Of a DNA stretch of 64,000 nucleotides, positions 24,941 to 33,455 are shown piece after piece. The DNA is from Deferribacter desulfuricans SSM1 (GTDB lineage: Bacteria; Chrysiogenota; Deferribacteres; Deferribacterales; Deferribacteraceae): NCBI RefSeq assembly GCF_000010985.1, contig NC_013939.1:1331501-1395500 (forward strand), given 5' to 3'. Below the pieces are notes generated by a model. That model did not search any database. It saw nothing but the letters and a program-made list of their open reading frames with translations, and was not told where the DNA came from. A program made the translations under genes and the position numbers. Positions within the stretch are counted from its first letter, which is position 1. The number at the start of each line of letters is the position of its first letter.

Positions 24941-26168
24941 ACTTTTCTATAACCTCATATATCTTTTCTATTGGATGCATCACAGAGCATTCAGCACCCA
25001 CATGCATCACACCATCAGTCAAATTCATAGCACAACCTGGACAAGGTGTAAACATTATCTTGATATCTTTCTTTTTTACTTCTTCCCCTTTATCTTTTGA
25101 AAATACTGTTGATTTATCATAATGCTTCAAATTAAAGGTTCCACCAAAACCACAGCAATTTTGATTTTCAAGAGGGGTAAAATTTGAAGATAGTTTTGAC
25201 GTAAAAGAGAATATATCATTTACCTGATCCCTATTGTAATGACAAGGGATATGAACTGTAACTTTATCGCTAATTATATTTTCAACCTTTACTTTTAATA
25301 CTCTTGATAAAAAAATTAAAATATCAACAAATTCAACATTTGGTAATTTTAAACCTAAGTTTATTCCCATATCAGCTAAAGAGTGATTGCAGGTAGGACA
25401 AGCCGTTATTACATAGTCCACATCATCTATACTTTTAAAATAATCATAATTTTTATTTAACAACTCTTTCATCATATCCTGCTTACCCATTGTGGCAGCA
25501 GGTATTCCACAACAATAATTAGTTTCAGGAACAATCACAGTTACACCAAGCTTATTTAAAACTTTGACAATTTTTTCTCCCCAATCAAAATAAATCATGT
25601 TAATAGCACAACCAGGATAAAAAATGACTTTCATCTTTTCATTATTTGCTTTATTTACCCCTCCATATTCCTTTGTAAAAAATCTCTTTTTTATCCCTTT
25701 CACATATCTATTTCCAAACCCTTCTAAAATAGGTTTATATATATCATCTTTTACCTTCTTAGTCCCTAGTTTAAAACCAACATGAAAAAGTGGTGCTAAG
25801 CTACTCATTAGATCTGGCTTACCAAGTAAAACTTTTAGTAGAAGTTTTTGATAAACAGGTAAGTCTGAAACTTTTCTTAGTGTTGATTTCCCCTTCAAAA
25901 AAATCTCAGTTGTTTTAACACCACTTGGACAATTAGTTTCACACCTACCACACAAAATACAGTAATCAAGATATTTCAAAATGTTATCCACATCCTCAAT
26001 TTTCCCTTCATAAATTGACTCAAGCAGTGTTATCTTCCCTCTTGCTACAGATCCTTCAAAAAAATCTTTCTGATAAAGTGGACAATAAGCCTGACATGTA
26101 CCACATTTCATACATTTAATAATTAAATCTTCTATCTGTTTTAACTCTTCAATTATCTTTTTCATCAT
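24930..26168 (-). CDS. glcF: GlcF-type iron-sulfur subunit of a lactate/glycolate dehydrogenase
   Basis: An Fe-S electron-transfer subunit of 412 residues. Two [4Fe-4S] ferredoxin motifs are at the N-terminus (CMKCGTCQAYCPLY and CILCGRCETNCPSG). Two CCG domains follow, with FYPGCAINMIYFD...YCCGIPAATMG and HIPCHYNRDQ...NCCGFGGTFNL, then TPCPGCAMNL. The layout matches GlcF and the C-terminal half of D-lactate dehydrogenase complexes. With the adjacent GlcD-type flavoprotein it should oxidise D-lactate or glycolate at the membrane. The start overlaps the glcD stop as ATGA. An ATG one codon further on is equally possible. Confidence 0.9.
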   Translation of the reverse strand: MMKKIIEELKQIEDLIIKCMKCGTCQAYCPLYQKDFFEGSVARGKITLLESIYEGKIEDVDNILKYLDYCILCGRCETNCPSGVKTTEIFLKGKSTLRKVSDLPVYQKLLLKVLLGKPDLMSSLAPLFHVGFKLGTKKVKDDIYKPILEGFGNRYVKGIKKRFFTKEYGGVNKANNEKMKVIFYPGCAINMIYFDWGEKIVKVLNKLGVTVIVPETNYCCGIPAATMGKQDMMKELLNKNYDYFKSIDDVDYVITACPTCNHSLADMGINLGLKLPNVEFVDILIFLSRVLKVKVENIISDKVTVHIPCHYNRDQVNDIFSFTSKLSSNFTPLENQNCCGFGGTFNLKHYDKSTVFSKDKGEEVKKKDIKIMFTPCPGCAMNLTDGVMHVGAECSVMHPIEKIYEVIEKYVS

Positions 26169-27535
26169 AACCCCATTTTATGTGGATTAAGCATATTGTT
26201 TGGATCTACACCATTTTTTAGTTTTTGCATAAAATTTAAAGTCCCCTTCCCTACTTCCATCTCCATGTATTTAGCTTTTAATAAACCAACTCCATGCTCA
26301 CCACTCAAAGTCCCCTCAAGCAAAATCGCTTTTTCAAAAATTTCATCAATTGCTTTTTCAACTCTTTGAAACTCTTCTTTATCCCTTTTATCTGTTAAAA
26401 TTGTTGGATGCAAATTTCCATCACCTGCATGGCCAAAAGTACCAATTGTGATGTCATATTTCTTAGAAATATCCTGAATCGCCTTCATCATTTCTGGTAT
26501 TTTGCTTCTCGGCACAGTTGCATCTTCTAAAATCAAAGTGGGTTTTAGCCTTGCAAGGCAGCTTAAAGCCTTTCTTCTTGCAGTCCATAGTTTGTCCCTT
26601 TCAGCACTATTTGCAGCAACCTTAACTCTACCATTATTTTTTTCACAGATTTTTTTAACTAACAAGTAGTCATCTTCAACAACAGCAGGATGCCCATCTA
26701 CCTCTATTAGTAGCAGCGCATCAGCATTTATTGGTAAATCAATCTTTTCAGAATCTTCAACAGCTCTAATAGTAAAATTATCGAGCAGTTCAAGAGTAGA
26801 CGGGAGTATTTTAGAAGCAATAATTTCTGATACCGTATTACAAGCATCTAAAATCGAGTCATACTCTACAAGTAGCGATTTAGCAGCTTTAGGCTTTGGT
26901 ACCAATTTTAAAACAACTTCATAGATAATACCCAACAACCCTTCAGAGCCAACCATTAATCCTGGAATATTAAAGCCAGTAACAAGTTTAACAGTTTTCC
27001 CTCCACCTTTAACATCGTTTCCCTCTATATCAAACAGTCTTACCCCCATAACATAATCTTTTGTAACACCATACTTTAGCCCCCTCAATCCACCAGCATT
27101 TTCAGCTATATTTCCACCAATCGTAGAAATATTCATACTACCAGGATCAGGTGGATAAAAAAGCCCTCTCTTTTCCACTTCATCAGCAAGTTGCTTTGTA
27201 ACAACTCCTGCTTCCACAACAGCATATAAATCGTTTTCATTTATCTCTAATATTTTATTCATTTTCGTCATAACAATCACACACCCACCTGCAACAGGAA
27301 CAGTGCCTCCACTAAGATTTGTCCCTGCTCCCCTTGTAACAACAGGAATATTATTTTCATTCATTAACCTGATAACATAGCCAAGCTCATCTTTTGTTTT
27401 TGGAAACACAACAACATCTGGCAAAATCTTCTCACCAAAGGCTGCATCATAACTAAAAAGCGCCCTATCAGCCTCATTTGTCAAAACATTCTCTTCTCCA
27501 AGTTTCCTTTTCAACTCTTTAAAAACTGTTTTCAT
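26165..27535 (-). CDS. glcD: GlcD-type FAD-linked D-lactate/glycolate dehydrogenase
   Basis: The flavin subunit, 456 residues. It has an N-terminal PCMH-type FAD domain (about 35-215) with VVTRGAGTNLSGGTVPVAGG and PDPGSMNISTIGGNIAENAG, then a C-terminal FAD-oxidase domain with GTFGHAGDGNLHPTI and LSGEHGVGLLKAKYM, both typical of GlcD and DLD enzymes. The next gene encodes the matching Fe-S subunit. The substrate is either D-lactate or glycolate; the nearby LUD-type lactate system and the operator type favour lactate. Expression starts from a good promoter (27596-27568) whose start region is covered by an operator. The ribosome site GAGGTG lies 4 nt before the ATG. Confidence 0.92.
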   Translation of the reverse strand: MKTVFKELKRKLGEENVLTNEADRALFSYDAAFGEKILPDVVVFPKTKDELGYVIRLMNENNIPVVTRGAGTNLSGGTVPVAGGCVIVMTKMNKILEINENDLYAVVEAGVVTKQLADEVEKRGLFYPPDPGSMNISTIGGNIAENAGGLRGLKYGVTKDYVMGVRLFDIEGNDVKGGGKTVKLVTGFNIPGLMVGSEGLLGIIYEVVLKLVPKPKAAKSLLVEYDSILDACNTVSEIIASKILPSTLELLDNFTIRAVEDSEKIDLPINADALLLIEVDGHPAVVEDDYLLVKKICEKNNGRVKVAANSAERDKLWTARRKALSCLARLKPTLILEDATVPRSKIPEMMKAIQDISKKYDITIGTFGHAGDGNLHPTILTDKRDKEEFQRVEKAIDEIFEKAILLEGTLSGEHGVGLLKAKYMEMEVGKGTLNFMQKLKNGVDPNNMLNPHKMGL

Positions 27536-27556
27536 AAAACACCTCTATTAACTAAT

Positions 27557-27567
27557 TGGTATTACCA
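27557..27567. promoter_or_regulatory. Operator 1, TGGTATTACCA
   Basis: Exact TGGTNNNACCA within the longer palindrome ATTGGT-ATT-ACCAAT. It adjoins the minus-strand -10 (27573-27568) and covers the predicted start site of the glcD operon. This is the site type of the FadR/GntR-group regulators. Confidence 0.75.
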
Positions 27568-27596
27568 ATTATCAACTAAACTCTACAAGCTGTCAA
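27568..27596 (-). promoter_or_regulatory. Promoter of the glcD-glcF-regulator operon
   Basis: Minus strand: TTGACA (27596-27591), a 17-bp spacer, GATAAT (27573-27568). It is near consensus and operator 1 follows at once. Confidence 0.8.
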
Positions 27597-27606
27597 CAGA
27601 AAAATA

Positions 27607-27635
27607 TTGACATTTTAAAAAGCAGAAAATAACAT
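27607..27635 (+). promoter_or_regulatory. Promoter of the lutC-lutBA operon
   Basis: TTGACA (27607-27612), a 17-bp spacer, TAACAT (27630-27635). Operator 2 begins at the last base of the -10. Confidence 0.8.
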
Positions 27636-27645
27636 GGTCTTACCA
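27635..27645. promoter_or_regulatory. Operator 2, TGGTCTTACCA
   Basis: A second exact TGGTNNNACCA. It lies between the -10 and the ribosome site of lutC, over the predicted start point. Its position mirrors operator 1 on the opposite promoter. Confidence 0.75.
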
Positions 27646-27659
27646 TTTTGGAGGTTATT

Positions 27660-28124
27660 ATGCTAAATGATTTTATTAAGCAATCTGAACTGGTTGGGAA
27701 CAAAAATGAAGTTTTAGATTTTGATAGTATGAAAAAATATTTGGATAATAACGACTATGAATTTATCTTTCTCCCTTCCTTTAAATTAGAAAAGGTTATT
27801 GATATAGGCAAAGAAGGGATCAGTTCTGCAATAGTGGAAGCTGATTATGGGATTGCTGAAACAGGAACAGTGGTTATAGATTCTAAAGATATTTTACTTA
27901 GAAAAGCTACATGTTTGGCTGAAAAATTGGATATTATCCTTTTTAAATCAAAAATTCTAAAAAAATTGGAAGATATCTCATCATTTCTAAAAGAAAAAAC
28001 GGAAAATGATGGATACGTAGCATTTATCACTGGAGCAAGTAGAACAGCTGATATAGAAAGAGTTCTCACAATCGGTGTTCACGGCCCTTGCGAAACAAAT
28101 ATATTTATCATTGAAGACAAATAG
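27660..28124 (+). CDS. lutC: LUD-domain lactate utilisation protein LutC/LldG
   Basis: A 154-residue protein of the LUD (LutC/YkgG) family, one of three components of the LutABC L-lactate dehydrogenase complex. Recognisable segments are VEADYGIAETGTVVID and the C-terminal ITGASRTADIERVLTIGVHG, which is the family signature near GASRTADIE. It is cytoplasmic, with no signal. The ATG at 27660 follows GGAGG at 6 nt; a TTG at 27648 would begin within that site. The gene is followed after 9 nt by the fused LutB-LutA gene and is controlled by operator 2. Confidence 0.9.
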   Translation: MLNDFIKQSELVGNKNEVLDFDSMKKYLDNNDYEFIFLPSFKLEKVIDIGKEGISSAIVEADYGIAETGTVVIDSKDILLRKATCLAEKLDIILFKSKILKKLEDISSFLKEKTENDGYVAFITGASRTADIERVLTIGVHGPCETNIFIIEDK

Positions 28125-28133
28125 GAGCTACCT

Positions 28134-30260
28134 ATGTTAAAACAATTAATAAGAGAAAAAATAAACGATAAAATATTATCGGAAAACCTTAAGATTTTTG
28201 CCGAAAACTACAAAATTTCAAAGGAAAATGCATTTACTGGGCTAAATTTTGAAAAAATAAGAGCAAAAATTAATGACTTAAAAAACTTTGATTATGATGA
28301 TATTATCAAACTTTATCATAAATTTAAAGAAACTGCTATAAATAAAGGTTGTCATGTTTTCGAAGCTACTAATGCTAATGAAGCTAACAAATACATTTTA
28401 GAAATTTGTAAAAAACACAACTCACAATATGTTGTAAAATCTAAAAGCATGACTTCTGAAGAAATAAAATTAAATGAATTTTTAGAAAAAAATGGAATAA
28501 CCCCAATAGAAACTGATCTTGGAGAATGGATTTTACAGCTTGCTCATGAAACACCAAGCCACATGGTCATGCCAGCAATACATAAAAGCAGAAAACAGGT
28601 GGCAAAGCTTTTTGAAAAGGTTACAGGGAATAAAATTGATCCAGATAACATAGAAGATATGGTTAAAATAGCAAGAAAAGAGCTTAGAGATTATTACTTT
28701 AAAGCTAAAGTGGGAATAACTGGTGCAAATGTAGCTATCGCTGAAACTGCTACAATAGGTATTGTTACCAACGAAGGTAATGCAAGACTTACAACTACAA
28801 TCCCAGATGTACATATTGTCGTTCTTGGTTATGAAAAGCTTGTTAAAACTTTTAAAGATGCTCTTCAAATTATTAGAGCGTTACCAAAAAGTGCTACAGG
28901 GCAAATTATCAGCACTTATGTAACCTGGATTTCTGGTAGCTATCCAATTGATAGTAATAAAAACAAAGAAGTACACTTTGTATTTCTGGACAACGGTAGA
29001 CTCTCTATTTTTAAAAATGAAAATTTAAAAGAAGCATTAAAGTGCATCAGATGTGGAAGCTGTGCAAATGTATGCCCCGTTTATGAAAAAGTTGGTGGTC
29101 ATGTCTTTGGTGATACCTATGTAGGGGCAATAGGGCTTATTTTGACATCCTTTTATGGAGATGAAAAGAAAGCAAATGAAATTTTAAAACTGTGTATAGG
29201 GTGTAGAACTTGCTCTGAAAACTGCCCTGCTGGTATAGATCTTCAAAGTTTAATCTCTGATATTAATGCTACTATTTCACCTAAATATGGAATCGGTTTT
29301 CCTAAAAATCTTGTTTACTCAAAAATAATGCCAAATCCAGAAATTTTTAAAACTGTAACTTTTATGGGGAAATATCTTCAAAAACCTATTGTCAAAAATA
29401 ACAAAATCGAAAAAATCCCATTCACACCTAAAGAAAAAAATTTTAGAGTGCTTCCTTCCATAGCAAAGAAAAGTTTTTCACAACTTTATAATGAGTATTT
29501 TAAAAAGGTATCGAATAAAAAATATAAAAAATCTGCAATATTTTATTCTGGATGTGCAATCGAATATTTTTATCCTGAAATAGGTTTATCTTTGATTAAA
29601 CTTCTGGATAGAGCTGGTATTAAAATAAAAGTTCCAGAAAAGATGGTATGTTGCGGTCTTCCTGCAATACATGCTGGCGATGGTATAAACGGACAAAAAA
29701 CAATAATTAAAAATCTTGCCTATTTTGATGATAATATTCACGAAGATATTATTACCCTGTGCCCAAGCTGTGGTATGGCTATTAAGGATGAATTTCCTAA
29801 ATATACCAAAACATCACCTAAAGATTTTGAAAAAAGTATAAAAATAGGTGAAAAAGTAAAATCACTTTCACAGTTTTTGCACGAAAACAATTTAAAACTT
29901 GTTTATACTGCAAAATACAAGGTCACTTATCATACCCCTTGTCATCAAAAAAGGGGGTTATGTTTTTCTACAGAACAATTCTTAAAAGATATCCTAACAG
30001 ATTATTTTATCCCATTAAAAGATTCTGATAAATGCTGCGGTTTTGGTGGTTCATTCTCCTTTGATTATCCAGAAATTTCAAGCAAGATATTACAAGATAA
30101 AATAGATAATATTAAAGATACAAAAGCAGAAATCGTGGTTACTGATTGCCCAGGATGTATTATGCAAATTGAAGGTGGTATCAAAAAACAAAATTTAAAT
30201 ATAAGAGTCTTACACCTTAGCGAATTTATACAGCAATATGTAAAAATAGAAAAAAGCTAA
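28134..30260 (+). CDS. Fused LutB-LutA (LldF-LldE) lactate oxidation iron-sulfur protein
   Basis: 708 residues. Residues about 1-310 are a LUD domain of the LutB/LldF type (NVAIAETATIGIVTNEGNARL, RALPKSATGQIISTYVTWI). Two ferredoxin motifs follow (CIRCGSCANVCPVY and CIGCRTCSENCPAG, about 302-365). From about 460 there are two CCG domains as in LutA/LldE (FYSGCAIEYFYPE, CCGLPAIHAGDG, YHTPCHQKRG, KCCGFGGSFSFDYPE, TDCPGCIMQIEGG). In Bacillus and Shewanella LutA and LutB are separate proteins, so this is a natural fusion. With LutC it should oxidise L-lactate to pyruvate, passing electrons to the respiratory chain. It is followed by a terminator hairpin shared with tpx. Confidence 0.9.
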   Translation: MLKQLIREKINDKILSENLKIFAENYKISKENAFTGLNFEKIRAKINDLKNFDYDDIIKLYHKFKETAINKGCHVFEATNANEANKYILEICKKHNSQYVVKSKSMTSEEIKLNEFLEKNGITPIETDLGEWILQLAHETPSHMVMPAIHKSRKQVAKLFEKVTGNKIDPDNIEDMVKIARKELRDYYFKAKVGITGANVAIAETATIGIVTNEGNARLTTTIPDVHIVVLGYEKLVKTFKDALQIIRALPKSATGQIISTYVTWISGSYPIDSNKNKEVHFVFLDNGRLSIFKNENLKEALKCIRCGSCANVCPVYEKVGGHVFGDTYVGAIGLILTSFYGDEKKANEILKLCIGCRTCSENCPAGIDLQSLISDINATISPKYGIGFPKNLVYSKIMPNPEIFKTVTFMGKYLQKPIVKNNKIEKIPFTPKEKNFRVLPSIAKKSFSQLYNEYFKKVSNKKYKKSAIFYSGCAIEYFYPEIGLSLIKLLDRAGIKIKVPEKMVCCGLPAIHAGDGINGQKTIIKNLAYFDDNIHEDIITLCPSCGMAIKDEFPKYTKTSPKDFEKSIKIGEKVKSLSQFLHENNLKLVYTAKYKVTYHTPCHQKRGLCFSTEQFLKDILTDYFIPLKDSDKCCGFGGSFSFDYPEISSKILQDKIDNIKDTKAEIVVTDCPGCIMQIEGGIKKQNLNIRVLHLSEFIQQYVKIEKS

Positions 30261-30292
30261 AGAGAGAATGTATATCACCTTCTCTCTTTTTT
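30261..30292. terminator. Terminator between lutBA and tpx
   Basis: AGAGAGAA (30261-30268) and TTCTCTCT (30280-30287) form an 8-bp stem followed by a T-run. It lies right after the lutBA stop and ends at the convergent tpx stop. Confidence 0.8.
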
Positions 30293-30798
30293 TATAAATT
30301 ATCTAAAAAAGCAAAAAGCTTATCATAATCTGGATGATCAGTTACTTCTTTTACCAGTTCATAATAGATTATATTGTCATCCTTATCTATTACAAGTACT
30401 GCCCTAGCAAGCAACCTTAGCTCTTTAATAAGTAAGCCATATTTTTGACCAAAATCAGCATCTTTGTAATCTGATAACCCTTCCACATTTTCTATTCCAG
30501 CTGTTGTACAAAACCTTTTAATCGCAAAAGGCAAATCCATGCTAATATTCAATACAACTGCATCCTTGTATTTTGAAGCCTTTTCATTAAATGTGCGCAT
30601 TTGCATATCACAAACAGGAGTATCCAGAGAAGGGGTAACACTTATAATTTTAAGCTTACCTTTATAATCTGATAAACGTTTAGTGGAAAGTGTAATATCT
30701 AAAACAGTAAAATCTGGAGCCTTATCTCCTACTTTCACTTCATTACCAACCAAAGTGATTGGATTACCTTTCATAGTTATTAAGCCAGTTCTTTCCAT
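30292..30798 (-). CDS. tpx: Thiol peroxidase Tpx
   Basis: An atypical 2-Cys peroxiredoxin that reduces H2O2 and alkyl hydroperoxides with thioredoxin as electron donor. With the ATG at 30798 (GGAGG 7 nt upstream) it has 168 residues, the normal length. The peroxidatic cysteine is C63 in PSLDTPVCDMQMRTF and the resolving cysteine is C97 in KRFCTTAGIENV, equivalent to C61 and C95 of E. coli Tpx. Upstream in-frame codons to 30858 lie before the ribosome site and are excluded. It is a single gene convergent with the lactate operon and probably serves oxygen-stress defence in an anaerobe. Confidence 0.95.
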   Translation of the reverse strand: MERTGLITMKGNPITLVGNEVKVGDKAPDFTVLDITLSTKRLSDYKGKLKIISVTPSLDTPVCDMQMRTFNEKASKYKDAVVLNISMDLPFAIKRFCTTAGIENVEGLSDYKDADFGQKYGLLIKELRLLARAVLVIDKDDNIIYYELVKEVTDHPDYDKLFAFLDNL

Positions 30799-30870
30799 CT
30801 TAAAACCTCCAAATAGTTTTATATTAATTTTAACATAATAAAAACGGAAAACAATCAAATATGAAAATAG

Positions 30871-31362
30871 TTATTTTAGTTTATCATAATCTATTTCAAG
30901 CTTTAGTTCCCCTGTAATTGTTTTCAACAATATTAAAACCCTATCCCTTGGTTTTATCTCTTTTAAGAACACAGCCTCAAATCCTTTAAAAGGGCCATCT
31001 TTAATTAAAACCTTTTCCCCTTTTTTAAATCCTTTTTCTTCTAAAACTACAAAACCATCCTGCATCCTACCTTTTATAGCTTCAATAATCTCATCATCAA
31101 CAACTGCAGGCTCACCATTGTCTCCTAAAACAACTCTTGATACCCCTTTTGTATATTTTACTGTACGATAATCTTCTACAGAAAAACGCACAAACAGATA
31201 ATTTGGGAACAACTCTTTATGAATTTCCTTTATCTTTCCTGCAACCCTTTTTTTCTCCTTAATTAAAGGGTAAAATGTTTCAAACCCACCCTTTTCAAGA
31301 TAAAACTTCGCAACTTTAGCCTCTCTCGGCTTACAATATACACATCTCCAATAATATTTCAT
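30871..31362 (-). CDS. NusG/RfaH-like transcription elongation factor
   Basis: 163 residues: an N-terminal NGN domain (about 1-105; WRCVYCKPREAKVAKFYLEK and HKELFPNYLFVRFSVED, the latter being the P-x-Y-x-F motif of the family) and a C-terminal KOW domain (GEKVLIKDGPFKGFEAVFLKE). It lacks the secE, rplK and rplA neighbours of the housekeeping nusG, so it is more likely a specialised paralogue of the RfaH/UpxY type that acts on particular long operons. No ops-like target is evident in the window. It lies 8 nt after the DUF1634 gene on the same strand. Confidence 0.85.
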   Translation of the reverse strand: MKYYWRCVYCKPREAKVAKFYLEKGGFETFYPLIKEKKRVAGKIKEIHKELFPNYLFVRFSVEDYRTVKYTKGVSRVVLGDNGEPAVVDDEIIEAIKGRMQDGFVVLEEKGFKKGEKVLIKDGPFKGFEAVFLKEIKPRDRVLILLKTITGELKLEIDYDKLK

Positions 31363-31370
31363 TACAACCC

Positions 31371-31706
31371 CTAACTAAAATACAAATACAACCCTAAAAC
31401 AAAAAAAATCAGAAAACACAATAGCGCCAACTTATAATTCCCTTTTTTCAAAGAGTCAACCAACAAAAAAACAACAGCAATTAGGGGTGTAATGATGATT
31501 AAGTATATACCTAAATACAAAAAAGCATAAAAGTTTAAGTTAAAAATTAATACTAAAACCTCTTTAATACTCAAGAAGTTGTTATAATAATCAAAATTGC
31601 CATGATTAGAAAAGCTATATGAAATCAATCCTAAAATAATTAATAATATAGATAACCTCACCCCAATTTTATAAATGTTAGAGACCATCTTTTGCGTATT
31701 TATCAT
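31371..31706 (-). CDS. DUF1634 membrane protein
   Basis: A 111-residue inner-membrane protein with three hydrophobic segments (about 14-32, 50-78 and 88-110), short polar N-terminus and few charged residues. Proteins of the DUF1634 type are regularly encoded next to TauE/SafE transporters, as here, where the two genes overlap by ATGA. That suggests an accessory subunit. No catalytic residues are visible. Confidence 0.75.
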   Translation of the reverse strand: MINTQKMVSNIYKIGVRLSILLIILGLISYSFSNHGNFDYYNNFLSIKEVLVLIFNLNFYAFLYLGIYLIIITPLIAVVFLLVDSLKKGNYKLALLCFLIFFVLGLYLYFS

Positions 31707-32524
31707 CTAACCCCTCTATAAAGCATCTGTATAGCAATTAATATAAGGAAAGCTGTAAACAAAAACTTAATCTTTTCATCTTTAAGTTTTGGAAAAAATT
31801 TTACTCCAATATTAGAACCAAAAAACACTCCACTGACAACAAAACCAGCTATTAGAGGATTTATTAAATTTGTTTTTAAATAAACTAAAGAAGCTGCTGC
31901 AGCAGTTATGGACATCATAAAATTACTGGTTGTTGTGGAAACTTTTATAGGGATTTTAGAAATAAGATTCATAGCGGGAACTTTAAAGACACCTCCACCA
32001 ATCCCCAACATACCAGATAGCAATCCAGCTGTTGAAGATACTACAGTTGTAGAAATTAACCTTTGAGGTGTATAAGTTATCTTTTTATTTAAATTTTCGT
32101 CGTAATAATTTCCGGAAAAAAAGCTTTTGGAATTTTTATTACTACTCATTAAATCCGAGTTTTTACCAACAATATTTTTTATATAAAAATAAGCTGTAAT
32201 AAGCAATACAACACCAAACATTATAAAAAGATATTTTTCATTTATACTTACAGATAAGAGCCCACCTAAAACTGCAAAAAATGTAGTAACAGTTTCAAGA
32301 AATAGCCCAATTTTTATATTAGTAAGCCCTTTTTTTATGTATTCAGCCGAAGCATTACTACTTGCAAAAATTACAGAAATAAGACTTGTGGCGATTGCCA
32401 CATGAATTGGAACTTTAAAAACAAGAGTTAATACAGGAACAATTATTGAACCACCGCCAATACCAAGAAAAGAGCTTAACAAACCTACCAAAAATCCACT
32501 TAATAACAAAAGCAAAAAATACAT
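31703..32524 (-). CDS. TauE/SafE-family anion exporter
   Basis: A 273-residue membrane protein with about eight hydrophobic segments in two homologous halves. Each half starts with the repeat signature of the family: GLLSSFLGIGGGSIIVP near residue 15 and GLLSGMLGIGGGVFKVP near residue 160. A polar loop of about 30 residues (105-145) separates them. Family members move sulfite, sulfoacetate or related anions out of or into the cell. The specific substrate is unknown. It is coupled to the DUF1634 gene. Confidence 0.88.
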   Translation of the reverse strand: MYFLLLLLSGFLVGLLSSFLGIGGGSIIVPVLTLVFKVPIHVAIATSLISVIFASSNASAEYIKKGLTNIKIGLFLETVTTFFAVLGGLLSVSINEKYLFIMFGVVLLITAYFYIKNIVGKNSDLMSSNKNSKSFFSGNYYDENLNKKITYTPQRLISTTVVSSTAGLLSGMLGIGGGVFKVPAMNLISKIPIKVSTTTSNFMMSITAAAASLVYLKTNLINPLIAGFVVSGVFFGSNIGVKFFPKLKDEKIKFLFTAFLILIAIQMLYRGVR

Positions 32525-32568
32525 AAAATCAAAATATACTAATTACCTATCCAAATCAAACGAAAAAT

Positions 32569-33417
32569 CTAATATTTATTAAAATCTGGTTTATGTGTAT
32601 CAATAAACATATTTTCTTTATCGTGCAGCTTCATCCTCTTTTTACCTATATCTTTCATCAATATATCCCTATTTATTTTAGCCACATCCATACGCTTCTT
32701 GCCGCTTGGATCATATTTAACAAAATCAAAGAAGCCTCTTTCCACAGAATGTTTTGCCATCAGATAAGATTGCTCACCAAAATAATCACATCGTTCTTTA
32801 AAATCTTTTACTTTTGTTTTCTTTATCTTATTTGCAATTTTGGCAAATTTAAAAACTTTTTGATAAGTAATCCCACTTTTTAACATTCTTATTTGTCTAG
32901 TAAAATATTTTTCATCAATTTTAAAAGTTTCTATAAATAATTTTCCATTTTCCAATGCGTGATCAAGCAAGTATCTCAGTGTATAATAAATCTTTTTATC
33001 ATTATAAGATTCTTCAGCATACTCTACTAAAAAATGCGAAAAAAGTTTATTTTTACTCACAAGAAGCATACTGTGAGGGACAAAATAGTTATGTGCTACA
33101 ATATCTGCAGATAAATGAGCTGCATATCCATAAGCAAATGATTTTTCATACGGGTATTTGGCACTTTTAAAAAGTTTTGATACAGTTTCCCAACTATGCG
33201 TTTTTAATTGTTTTTTTAAAGGTGAAATATCCTTAAATAAATTAAAAAAATCTGGAAAAATATTCCCTAATAAAAAATGTACAGGATAATCCTTAATTAG
33301 TGAAAAAGATACATTGTCCAAAATTTTTAAACCGATAGTAACATGCGTTTCAAACCCCCAAGCAAAAACAACAGAAGGGATAATAGAAAAAATTAAAGCA
33401 AAAACTAATACAATCAT
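32569..33417 (-). CDS. Zinc-dependent phospholipase C-like protein
   Basis: 282 residues. A signal peptide (MIVLVFALIFSIIPSVVFA) ends so that the mature protein would begin W-G-F-E-T-H. In the zinc phospholipase C/P1-type fold an N-terminal Trp and a following His bind zinc. Further candidate ligands are LLGNIFPDFFN, KTHSWETV and YGYAAHLSADIVAHNYFVPH, in order, a good match to PF00882-type proteins. It is probably periplasmic or secreted. Substrate and activity are not known for most bacterial members. There is no clear ribosome site before the ATG, and no evident operon partner. Confidence 0.82.
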   Translation of the reverse strand: MIVLVFALIFSIIPSVVFAWGFETHVTIGLKILDNVSFSLIKDYPVHFLLGNIFPDFFNLFKDISPLKKQLKTHSWETVSKLFKSAKYPYEKSFAYGYAAHLSADIVAHNYFVPHSMLLVSKNKLFSHFLVEYAEESYNDKKIYYTLRYLLDHALENGKLFIETFKIDEKYFTRQIRMLKSGITYQKVFKFAKIANKIKKTKVKDFKERCDYFGEQSYLMAKHSVERGFFDFVKYDPSGKKRMDVAKINRDILMKDIGKKRMKLHDKENMFIDTHKPDFNKY

Positions 33418-33455
33418 ATTTAATAATTTAAATCATATTCATAAAAATCAATGAG

